A stretch of DNA of 5,471 bases, taken from Oscillospiraceae bacterium (GTDB lineage Bacteria > Bacillota > Clostridia > Oscillospirales > Oscillospiraceae). The stretch's first letter is position 1. The number at the start of each line of letters is the position of its first letter. Shown here piece by piece: positions 1-5,471 of the stretch. Position numbers and translations under genes: made by a program. The DNA is taken from assembly GCA_009786775.1 (NCBI GenBank), contig WQRL01000039.1, positions 4,605 through 10,075 on the forward strand. Direction: 5' to 3'. Below the pieces are notes generated by a model. That model was not told the origin of the DNA. It made no database searches and saw nothing but the letters and a program-made list of their open reading frames with translations.

Positions 1-948
1 GCTGATTCTCTCACCAAATGTCTGCTGCGGGAAATCAGGCGGATACGCTATTTCTACACCCTGGATTTTCTCATCATACTGCGTCATGCAGACAAATGTC
101 ATGGGAAAGTATCCACCTCTGCGGTCAAAGTCAGCAAAATCCTTATCGACAATTGCCCGCGTAATTTCACGGGCCCTGTCAGGCCGGAAGTTAAAGAATA
201 TGGCTGCATCTCCTTGTTTGATTATGCCTTCAGGTGCGCAGATTACGGGCTTTACAAATTCATCAAAGACTTCATCATCATAGGAGCTTTGCACCGCAGC
301 GACAGGGTCTGGGTTTACTAAGCCCTCCCCGTGAAGCATGGCGTTGTAGGCCATCTCCACGCGGTCCCAGCGGTTATCCCTGTCCATCGCATAAAAACGC
401 CCCATAATTGTAGCAATTTTGCCTATCTGAAGCTCATTGCATTTATCTACAAGCGCAGCTATTGACTCCTTGCCTGAGTCCGGCGGCACATCGCGGCCAT
501 CCATGAAGCAGTGTACAAAAACTTTTGAAAGCCCGCCCCGCTTAGCCATCTCCAAGAGCCCAAACAGATGTTCAATATGGCTGTGGACACCACCGGGCGA
601 AACCAGCCCCATCAGATGAAGCGCACCGCCGGATGCCTTCGCCGCCTCTATTGCCTTTAGCAGAGCCTTGTTATTGAACAAAGTGCCGAGCTTAATCTCA
701 CGGGTTATGCGCGGGAGGTCTTGATATACCACCCTGCCTGCACCGATATTGGTGTGACCCACTTCACTATTTCCCATCTGCCCGTCAGGAAGCCCCACAT
801 CCTCACCTGAGGCTTTTAGGGTGGTGTGGGGATAGCTTCTAAATAGCTCGTCAAGATTCGGCGTTTTTGCATTTGTCACGGCATTTCCAGGCGACTGTGG
901 CGCAAGGCCGTAGCCGTCCATAATCACCATTACTACTTGTTTACTCAT
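1..948 (-). CDS. gpmI: 2,3-bisphosphoglycerate-independent phosphoglycerate mutase, 3' end cut by window edge
   Basis: Cytoplasmic glycolytic enzyme of the alkaline phosphatase superfamily that interconverts 3- and 2-phosphoglycerate using two metal ions (normally Mn) and a phosphoserine intermediate. The frame is open from ATG at 948 to the window edge, giving 316 residues of a family usually near 510. Visible motifs: metal ligand D11 in VIMDGYG; the phosphorylated serine S61 in MGNSEVGH; H122 in GGVHSHIEH; R152-D153 in DGRDVPP; R184 and R190 in GRFYAMDRDNR; and R255/R258 in FNFRPDRARE. These cover the catalytic serine and most of the substrate-binding transferase domain. The later metal ligands (Asp/His set of the C-terminal phosphatase half) lie outside the window and were not seen. 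The start is fixed by AGAGGTG at 952-958. It follows the tpiA stop by 17 bases, so it is very likely the third gene of the pgk operon. No frameshift is visible. Identity is secure from the motifs. Confidence 0.97.
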   Translation of the reverse strand, partial: MSKQVVMVIMDGYGLAPQSPGNAVTNAKTPNLDELFRSYPHTTLKASGEDVGLPDGQMGNSEVGHTNIGAGRVVYQDLPRITREIKLGTLFNNKALLKAIEAAKASGGALHLMGLVSPGGVHSHIEHLFGLLEMAKRGGLSKVFVHCFMDGRDVPPDSGKESIAALVDKCNELQIGKIATIMGRFYAMDRDNRWDRVEMAYNAMLHGEGLVNPDPVAAVQSSYDDEVFDEFVKPVICAPEGIIKQGDAAIFFNFRPDRAREITRAIVDKDFADFDRRGGYFPMTFVCMTQYDEKIQGVEIAYPPDFPQQTFGERIS

Positions 949-951
949 TTT

Positions 952-958
952 CACCTCT
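952..958 (-). promoter_or_regulatory. Ribosome binding site of gpmI
   Basis: AGAGGTG read on the minus strand, a few bases before the ATG at 948. It fills most of the 17-base gap after the tpiA stop, so gpmI has its own initiation signal. Confidence 0.8.
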
Positions 959-965
959 GCCAGTA

Positions 966-1739
966 TTATTGGTTGGCGGCGTTTATTATTGCCGCAAAGG
1001 TTTCAGGCTTCAGTGACGCGCCGCCTATAAGCCCACCGTCAATGTCGGGCTGAGAAAGAAGCTCAAAGGCATTCTTATCATTCATTGAGCCACCGTACTG
1101 AATTGTAATAGACTGAGCAGCATCCTCGCCGTATATCCCCTTTAGGACATCCCTGATTGCGGCACAGACACTTTGCGCGTCCTCAGGAGTTGCAGTCATG
1201 CCGGTTCCAATTGCCCATACTGGTTCATAGGCTATAATAACATCCCGAATGCTATCCGGGCTAACTCCGTGCAGGGCCGCTTTGACCTGCATCGAAACAA
1301 GATCATTTGTAACACCTGTTTCACGTTGCTTTAGGCTCTCGCCTACACACAAAATGGGCTTTAGCCCGGCACTAAGGGCTGCGAGAACTTTGGCATTTAC
1401 AGTACAATCGTTTTCGCCGTAATACTCACGCCTCTCACTGTGGCCTATTATCACATGGCTCACACCTATATCGGCAAGCTGTGCTGCGCAAATTTCACCG
1501 GTAAAAGCCCCAAAGGGGTGCTCGCTCATGTTCTGCGCCCCCACGCCGGCATCCATGCCCTTGAAGTTTTTGGCCGCATCCGGCAAAAGCACAAACGGGG
1601 CACATATCACTACCTCACACCAATTCTTATAATCCGGCACTAAAGGTGCAAGCGCATCCGCAAAGGCTTTTGCCTCTGCGGTGAGCATGTTCATCTTCCA
1701 GTTGCCGGCTATCACTGTTTGCCTAAGCTGTCTGTTCAT
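966..1739 (-). CDS. tpiA: Triosephosphate isomerase
   Basis: Interconverts dihydroxyacetone phosphate and D-glyceraldehyde 3-phosphate in the cytoplasm; a TIM-barrel enzyme, normally a dimer. It is 257 residues, within the usual 245-260. Active-site residues are all present: N13 and K15 in AGNWKMN, the electrophile H100 in IIGHSERR, the conserved C131 in ILCVGE, the catalytic base E172 in AYEPVWAIGTG (the last part being the mobile loop 6), and the phosphate-binding segments QYGGSM (214-219) and GGLIGGASL (235-243). The ATG at 1739 is chosen because AAGGAGA (1743-1749) lies just before it and because the core begins a normal distance into the protein. It starts 21 bases after pgk stops and ends 17 bases before gpmI begins, so it is the middle gene of a tight glycolytic operon. 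Nothing is truncated or unusual. Confidence 0.99.
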   Translation of the reverse strand: MNRQLRQTVIAGNWKMNMLTAEAKAFADALAPLVPDYKNWCEVVICAPFVLLPDAAKNFKGMDAGVGAQNMSEHPFGAFTGEICAAQLADIGVSHVIIGHSERREYYGENDCTVNAKVLAALSAGLKPILCVGESLKQRETGVTNDLVSMQVKAALHGVSPDSIRDVIIAYEPVWAIGTGMTATPEDAQSVCAAIRDVLKGIYGEDAAQSITIQYGGSMNDKNAFELLSQPDIDGGLIGGASLKPETFAAIINAANQ

Positions 1740-1742
1740 AAA

Positions 1743-1749
1743 TCTCCTT
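1743..1749 (-). promoter_or_regulatory. Ribosome binding site of tpiA
   Basis: AAGGAGA read on the minus strand, three bases before the tpiA ATG at 1739 (closely spaced but strong). It lies inside the 21-base pgk-tpiA gap, which has no room for a terminator, supporting co-transcription. Confidence 0.85.
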
Positions 1750-1760
1750 TCACTTGCGGG

Positions 1761-2972
1761 CTACGCATCAAGCAGGCAAGCAATCCCCGGAAGAACCTTG
1801 CCCTCCATAAACTCAAGGGATGCCCCACCGCCTGTGGAGATGTGTGTAATTTTGTCCTCAAGGCCGAATAGGCGCACGGCAGCAGCCGAATCACCGCCGC
1901 CTATAACTGAAACTGCCGAAGAGTTTGCCACCGCAATTGCAACTGCGCGTGTCCCCTCAGCATATTTTGAAAACTCAAAAACGCCCATTGGGCCGTTCCA
2001 AACGATTGTGCCCGCTTTTGCGATTTCGGCTGTAAACGCCTTTATGGCCTCAGGCCCGATGTCAAGAGCCATCTTGCCCTCCGGAATTGCACCGCTGCTT
2101 ACAGTCAGCGGCTCACCTTCGTTAGAAAATTCAGATGCCGCAAGAGAATCCACGGGCAACAGGAGCTTGACGCCCTTCGCCTTGGCCTCCTCAAGCATTT
2201 TAAGGACATTTTCAAATTCCGAGTCTTCGCATAAAGACTTCCCTATGCTTCCACCCTGGGCCTTAAAAAATGTATATGCCATCCCTCCGCCAATTATAAT
2301 TGTGTCGGAAATTTTCATCAGGTTATTTATTACTCCGAGCTTGTCAGAAACTTTTGCGCCGCCGAGTATTGCCACGAGGGGCTTTTTGGGGGCTGAAATC
2401 GCACCGCCGATGTTATCAAGTTCTTTCTTAAGCAAAAAACCTGATACTGCCGGCAGATACTTGGAAACACCTTCTGTCGAGGCGTGCGCGCGGTGAACGC
2501 TGCCGAATGCATCAGATACGAAAATATCGGCCATATCTGCAAGTTTTTTTGCAAATGCAGGATCATTTTTCTCCTCTTCTGCATGGAAACGGGTGTTCTC
2601 AATAAGCATAATCTCGCCTGGCGCGAGCTCCTTTGCAAGAGCCGTGGCATCCGGGCCTATTACATCCGCTGCCATCTTCACAGGTTTTCCAAGATGCTTT
2701 GACAGGCACTTCGCCACAGGGGCGAGAGAAAATTCAGGCTTAAACTCACCTTTAGGGCGGCCAAAATGCGAACAGGCTATGACCGCTGCCCCCTGCTCTA
2801 GTAGATAGTTAATAGTCGGAAGCGCAGCAATGATGCGCCCTTCATCAGTAATCTCCCCTGTTTTCTTATCTACAGGAACATTGAAGTCGCATCTAAGCAG
2901 AACCTTTTTGCCTTTTACATCTACATCTGCAACAGATTTCTTGTTATAACCCCCGGTATTTCCAGTACTCAT
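1761..2972 (-). CDS. pgk: Phosphoglycerate kinase
   Basis: Transfers the acyl phosphate of 1,3-bisphosphoglycerate to ADP, making ATP and 3-phosphoglycerate; a cytoplasmic two-domain hinge enzyme. It has 403 residues from the chosen start, close to the usual 390-400. N-domain substrate motifs: CDFNVP (28-33), SHFGRPKG (68-75), ENTRFH (125-130) and DAFGSVHRAHAS (154-165). C-domain nucleotide motifs: GGAKVSDK (204-211), GGGMAYTF (228-235), NGPMGVFE (326-333), GGGDSAAA (358-365) and STGGGASLEF (379-388). The ATG at 2972 is preferred over an in-frame ATG at 3068: GGAGGGA (2976-2982) precedes it, the added 32 residues match no part of the family, and the upstream ATG lies in the promoter -35 box. 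Even so, a Gly-rich lead of about nine residues precedes the NKKSV segment where many homologues begin. First gene of the pgk-tpiA-gpmI run, with its own promoter. Confidence 0.99.
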   Translation of the reverse strand: MSTGNTGGYNKKSVADVDVKGKKVLLRCDFNVPVDKKTGEITDEGRIIAALPTINYLLEQGAAVIACSHFGRPKGEFKPEFSLAPVAKCLSKHLGKPVKMAADVIGPDATALAKELAPGEIMLIENTRFHAEEEKNDPAFAKKLADMADIFVSDAFGSVHRAHASTEGVSKYLPAVSGFLLKKELDNIGGAISAPKKPLVAILGGAKVSDKLGVINNLMKISDTIIIGGGMAYTFFKAQGGSIGKSLCEDSEFENVLKMLEEAKAKGVKLLLPVDSLAASEFSNEGEPLTVSSGAIPEGKMALDIGPEAIKAFTAEIAKAGTIVWNGPMGVFEFSKYAEGTRAVAIAVANSSAVSVIGGGDSAAAVRLFGLEDKITHISTGGGASLEFMEGKVLPGIACLLDA

Positions 2973-2975
2973 AAA

Positions 2976-2982
2976 TCCCTCC
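2976..2982 (-). promoter_or_regulatory. Ribosome binding site that fixes the pgk start
   Basis: GGAGGGA read on the minus strand, three bases before the ATG at 2972. It is the only strong Shine-Dalgarno sequence near the candidate starts and decides against the longer frame beginning at 3068. Confidence 0.9.
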
Positions 2983-3039
2983 AAAAAAATAATCTCTATG
3001 TGACAGCGCTCATTTGGTAAATTAATTTCGCTTATTCTA

Positions 3040-3068
3040 ATAATATTACAAAAACACTGTTTTTTCAA
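3040..3068 (-). promoter_or_regulatory. Sigma-A type promoter of the pgk-tpiA-gpmI operon
   Basis: On the minus strand, TTGAAA (3063-3068) and TATTAT (3040-3045) are separated by exactly 17 bases in an AT-rich stretch. Transcription would begin near 3033, leaving a leader of roughly 60 bases before pgk. The promoter sits just downstream of the terminator of the preceding gene, so the glycolytic operon appears to be an independent unit. I saw no convincing operator or riboswitch fold in the leader. Assigned from sequence only. Confidence 0.75.
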
Positions 3069-3085
3069 TACACAATTACACTAAG

Positions 3086-3112
3086 AAAGGGCAGACACCA
3101 GGTCTGCCCTTT
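3086..3112 (-). terminator. Intrinsic terminator after the VanW-family gene
   Basis: A perfect 11-bp inverted repeat, arms 3086-3096 and 3102-3112 (AAAGGGCAGAC / GTCTGCCCTTT), encloses a 5-base loop. It starts about 11 bases after the stop of the VanW gene. On the minus strand the stem is followed by TTTCTTAG, a short interrupted T-tract, so termination is likely but perhaps not complete. Read in the plus direction the stem is followed by GGATAATT, a poorer tail, and no plus-strand gene ends here. Confidence 0.82.
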
Positions 3113-3123
3113 GGATAATTCTA

Positions 3124-5163
3124 TTAGTCGTCTGATTGATCTTCAGAAGGTTCGGCAGTAGGCTGTTCAGGTGCAGGCTGCTCTGCCGGCGGCTGCTGTT
3201 CCTGTGCAGCTGGTTCAATAAACACATCGTCCTGCGGCGGAGGATCATATGCAGGCTGATTCTCCGAAGGCTGCTCAGTAGGCGGCTGTTCTGCCGGTGC
3301 TTGCCCTTCCTCAGGCTGATCTTCTGCCGGCGGGTACACAGGTGGCTGCTCCGGCGGTTGTTCAGCCGGTGGCTGCTCAGCAGGCGGCTGTTCTGCCGGC
3401 GGTTGCTCATCAGGTGGCGTTTCACCCACATCTGAAGCAGCTGGCTCGTCAGCTTCCTCTTCTTCGGTTGCCGGCGGCACAAGAATAACCCTGTTTTGAA
3501 CTCTGTAACGGCTTCTTCCAATTGACCATCTCTCTACCACATTGCCCTCGCCGTCAAGCCTGCTTACGAAGGTTTCAACCAAAAAGCCTGTTGAACCCGG
3601 CAAGTCCACAACGGTCTGCCCCGGCGGGACATCTGGATCCTCTTGGCGGATTGTCGGGAATGGATTTCTCTCTAAAACCACATAAGAAGTGGTGAACGTA
3701 TACTCGTCTACCAAGGTACCTACAATCCTAGCTGTTATGCTGCGCATATCATCCCCATGTGTGTACACCTCAAGCCTAATCGGGAAATCCCTGTTGTTGA
3801 CAAAGCGCAGGTCAATCTGACCCCAGAACACTGTAGCATCATGCCCAAGCGGAATGTATCCAACTGTGAGGCCGTGCTCCTGCCTTTCGGTGATTCGAAG
3901 ATTTGCAATAAGCGCCGCATAATAGAGCGTGGAAGAAGTTTGGCAAATACCGCCGCCCATCATGTCAACAAGCCTGCCGCCTGAAAAACCGCCGGCATCC
4001 CTAAATCCGCGGGCAGCCGTGCGCTGGCCAACCACTCTGTTAAAAGAGAACTCCTCACCGGGGTTTAGTATTGTTTCATTGATGTAATATCCCGAAAGCG
4101 TGACATTGTTAAGCCTGGCAGCAGTCCCTGCAATTCTGGTTGTCCTCTCGCTTATAACATCCCTAAAGAGCATGGAGTCGAGATATTCCGTGGTCATTTC
4201 AGGCTCTGTAACAATCAGCGGGATTTCAATTGTATCACCTAAACTTGCATTTTGAAGCATCCGCTCCGCAGCCACCAAATCAAAGGATACACCCACCGAG
4301 CTCTCTGTAGCGCTGAATGTGGCAGGGTCATATACAGCCTCCACAGGGTAGGAGTGGATGGCTTCAAATAACATCCGCAAATCCACATCATAAGACTCGC
4401 TTTCTTGCGGAATGTAAGAAACAGTGAGGTGTGTCTGCTCGTCTAGTGCCCTAAACAGAGTTTCAATTGTAAGTTCAAGCACACTTTGCAAGTCAGCCGG
4501 CTGTATGCCTGTGCCGATTTCGATGGTAATGCTCTCGTCAGTTATAGTGTAGGCATCGTCAATTAAGGCTAAGTTAAAGGCATTTGTATATTCGCTCACA
4601 ACATCTCTTACAAAATCTTCGTTAAACCTAGCTCTGCTCAGCTCCCTAAGGTCAGTCCTCTCAAAATGGGCGCGAAGGAATGAAACCTCATTCTCAAGAG
4701 CCCCTTCACCGGCCCTGCCCACTTCAAACGCTGCCTGAGCAGCCTCCCTGGCATCTAAGGCAAAACCTACCTCATAGCCTGTTATTGTAAAGCTCTCCCC
4801 GTTGGGGAACGAAACTGTAACAGCAACTCCATCGGCGTTATTCTCATAACCTGCCGCAATTAGTGCATCCACAGCCTCCTCAAATGTAAGACCAGAGAGT
4901 TCCACGCCCTCTGCCCACACATTAGGGAGTATGGTATCAAGGCTCCGGAGATGAATGCCCAGAGCAATTGCTGCGGCGGCAATACCAAACGCCAAAACCA
5001 AAACCACAGTCAGCACAACTTTTTTGCCTGACTTGCGCCTGCGCGCTTTGGGTGCCTTTCTGGGCGCCGCCGTAGTCTGCACCTGCTGCCCCCTTGGCTC
5101 CTTTTGAATTCTTTGCCCGCCTTGCTTTCTTCCGCGCGAGCTAACTAATCTTATATTTCCCAC
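3124..5163 (-). CDS. Membrane-anchored VanW-domain protein with Pro/Glu/Gln-rich tail
   Basis: A 679-residue probable cell-wall protein of the YoaR/VanW type. Domains in order: basic cytoplasmic N-terminus (1-48, many Arg/Lys); one membrane segment (about 49-70), then everything else outside the cell; a first probable YoaR-like peptidoglycan-binding domain (about 85-215) and a second (about 270-335); the VanW domain (about 341-485) with the hallmark GGGICQTSSTLY (403-414, C407), H430 and GHDATV (440-445); a G5-like beta-rich segment (about 489-563); and a Pro/Glu/Gln-rich tail (565-679). The biochemical role of VanW domains is not established. The name comes from vanB-type vancomycin clusters, but this gene stands alone and is no evidence of resistance. 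Start is GTG at 5163, supported by AGGAGT at 5170-5175; the first internal Met is residue 264, inside the conserved region. Own promoter upstream and own terminator downstream, so probably monocistronic. Confidence 0.93.
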   Translation of the reverse strand: MGNIRLVSSRGRKQGGQRIQKEPRGQQVQTTAAPRKAPKARRRKSGKKVVLTVVLVLAFGIAAAAIALGIHLRSLDTILPNVWAEGVELSGLTFEEAVDALIAAGYENNADGVAVTVSFPNGESFTITGYEVGFALDAREAAQAAFEVGRAGEGALENEVSFLRAHFERTDLRELSRARFNEDFVRDVVSEYTNAFNLALIDDAYTITDESITIEIGTGIQPADLQSVLELTIETLFRALDEQTHLTVSYIPQESESYDVDLRMLFEAIHSYPVEAVYDPATFSATESSVGVSFDLVAAERMLQNASLGDTIEIPLIVTEPEMTTEYLDSMLFRDVISERTTRIAGTAARLNNVTLSGYYINETILNPGEEFSFNRVVGQRTAARGFRDAGGFSGGRLVDMMGGGICQTSSTLYYAALIANLRITERQEHGLTVGYIPLGHDATVFWGQIDLRFVNNRDFPIRLEVYTHGDDMRSITARIVGTLVDEYTFTTSYVVLERNPFPTIRQEDPDVPPGQTVVDLPGSTGFLVETFVSRLDGEGNVVERWSIGRSRYRVQNRVILVPPATEEEEADEPAASDVGETPPDEQPPAEQPPAEQPPAEQPPEQPPVYPPAEDQPEEGQAPAEQPPTEQPSENQPAYDPPPQDDVFIEPAAQEQQPPAEQPAPEQPTAEPSEDQSDD
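3127..3471 (-). repeat. Low-complexity Pro/Glu/Gln-rich coding segment with EQPPA repeats
   Basis: Encodes residues 565-679 of the VanW protein. Its core (3340-3408) encodes three EQPPA units in a row followed by two EQPP units; degenerate copies (EQPPT, EQPAP, EQPTA) follow toward the C-terminus. The tandem units differ at third codon positions (for example GAG/GAA, CAA/CAG, CCG/CCA/CCT, GCA/GCT), so the peptide is repeated more exactly than the DNA. The tail is acidic, has no Cys, and ends in EDQSDD without an LPxTG motif. It is likely an extended, flexible, wall-spanning region. Confidence 0.9.
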
Positions 5164-5169
5164 ATCAAT

Positions 5170-5175
5170 ACTCCT
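5170..5175 (-). promoter_or_regulatory. Ribosome binding site of the VanW-family gene
   Basis: AGGAGT on the minus strand. Its AGGAG core is 7 bases from the GTG at 5163 and 5 bases from an out-of-frame ATG at 5165, which stops after four codons. It supports the GTG as the start of the long frame. Confidence 0.8.
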
Positions 5176-5221
5176 AAATGTAGCATTATAATAATAACTA
5201 AATCACAATATATGTTATCAC

Positions 5222-5249
5222 AGTATACATAATACACTATTTTTGTCAA
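5222..5249 (-). promoter_or_regulatory. Sigma-A type promoter of the VanW-family gene
   Basis: A perfect TTGACA -35 box (5244-5249) is followed after 16 bases by TATACT (5222-5227, five of six matches to the -10 consensus). The predicted start near 5215 gives a leader of about 50 bases before GTG 5163. The surrounding gap (5166-5327) is strongly AT-rich. ATCACA occurs twice in the same direction at 5202-5207 and 5217-5222, at and just after the predicted start; a regulator site there is only a guess. Confidence 0.7.
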
Positions 5250-5327
5250 AATGCACATTACAACTATATTACGATTTTGCAAACAATCTGTATCATAAAG
5301 TGACAAAAAGTTTCTAAATTTCCATTT

Positions 5328-5471
5328 TTATAATATTTCTTGCAAACCCTGGCTGCCGACGAGCTTCCTGCCTCCAAACAAACCCTGCTCCAGAGGGCGT
5401 TTGTTAAACAGTGTCATTTGGGATTCTTCATCAGGATTTTCTATCTGCCACGGCTTGCTTATCTGAGTCCT
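5328..5471 (-). CDS. C-terminal end of an unidentified protein, 5' part outside the window
   Basis: An open minus-strand frame enters at the right edge and ends at TAA 5328-5330, giving 47 residues. It begins RTQISKPWQIENPDEES and ends in LVGSQGLQEIL. The stretch is more GC-rich than the adjoining gap and base composition changes sharply at the stop, which supports real coding. The fragment is polar, with a Gly-rich FGGRKLVG segment, no membrane segment and no Cys. I do not recognise the family and assign no function. It lies on the same strand as the VanW gene, 164 bases upstream, with a promoter between them; I saw no GC-rich terminator hairpin after the stop. Confidence 0.65.
   Translation of the reverse strand, partial: RTQISKPWQIENPDEESQMTLFNKRPLEQGLFGGRKLVGSQGLQEIL

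Noticed and set aside
86..619. Two short plus-strand open frames at the left side.
   Set aside because: They are antisense to gpmI, whose active-site motifs are continuous through this region.
1681..2496. Plus-strand open frame of 271 codons.
   Set aside because: It lies antisense to pgk and the start of tpiA, whose identities are certain; the translation is Ser/Pro-rich and resembles no family.
2973..3068. In-frame 32-residue N-terminal extension of pgk from the ATG at 3068.
   Set aside because: It overlaps the -35 box of the pgk promoter, has no family similarity, and a strong ribosome binding site sits before the ATG at 2972.
3340..3408. Tandem repeat considered as a CRISPR-like or other non-coding array.
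   Set aside because: Units are 15 or 12 bases, in frame, contiguous without spacers, and encode EQPPA/EQPP peptides.
3136..3488. Two plus-strand open frames opposite the VanW tail.
   Set aside because: They are Arg/Leu/Cys- or Ala/Gln-rich readings opposite a repetitive, stop-poor segment, with no supporting signals.
3081..3521. Minus-strand open frame of 146 codons overlapping the VanW gene end and its terminator.
   Set aside because: It is an out-of-frame reading of the Pro/Glu/Gln repeat region, giving Arg/Ser/Leu-rich low complexity, and it runs through the terminator hairpin.
3124..5163. VanW-family gene considered as a sign of a vancomycin resistance cluster.
   Set aside because: No VanH, ligase, VanX, VanY or two-component regulator genes are present in the window, and stand-alone VanW-domain proteins are common in Firmicutes.
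5377..5405. Imperfect inverted repeat (AACAAA / TTTGTT with partial inner pairing).
   Set aside because: It is inside the right-edge coding fragment, has bulges and no T-tract, and is compatible with chance.

Overview
The window reads entirely on the minus strand and looks like an ordinary chromosomal segment of a Gram-positive, Clostridia-like member of the Firmicutes. The grounds are strong purine-rich ribosome binding sites, sigma-A type promoters in AT-rich gaps, a pgk-tpiA-gpmI glycolytic run, and a membrane-anchored VanW-domain wall protein. This placement is inferred from gene content and signals; I could not run a taxonomic search.

In transcription order (high to low coordinates): (1) the last 47 codons of an unrecognised gene (5471-5328); (2) an AT-rich gap with a good promoter (TTGACA, 16 bp, TATACT); (3) a 679-residue VanW-family protein starting at GTG 5163, with an N-terminal membrane anchor, two probable YoaR-like peptidoglycan-binding domains, a VanW domain with its GGGxCQ motif, a G5-like segment and a Pro/Glu/Gln-rich tail; (4) a short gap holding a perfect 11-bp hairpin terminator and then a near-consensus promoter (TTGAAA, 17 bp, TATTAT); (5) pgk, (6) tpiA and (7) gpmI, separated by 21 and 17 bases, each with its own Shine-Dalgarno sequence. 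gpmI runs off the left edge after 316 codons.

The three enzymes serve lower and middle glycolysis: TpiA interconverts dihydroxyacetone phosphate and glyceraldehyde 3-phosphate, Pgk makes ATP from 1,3-bisphosphoglycerate, and GpmI converts 3- to 2-phosphoglycerate. They very probably form one operon driven by the promoter upstream of pgk, continuing beyond the window. The usual upstream partner gap is not next to pgk; the VanW gene sits there as a separate unit closed by its own terminator. The left 948 bases are coding throughout.

I found no mobile element, CRISPR array, tRNA or rRNA, and no convincing evidence of a new system. The points most worth a second look are the overlapping start codons of the VanW gene, its low-complexity tail, the conserved Cys/His residues of its VanW domain, and the unidentified gene end at the right edge.
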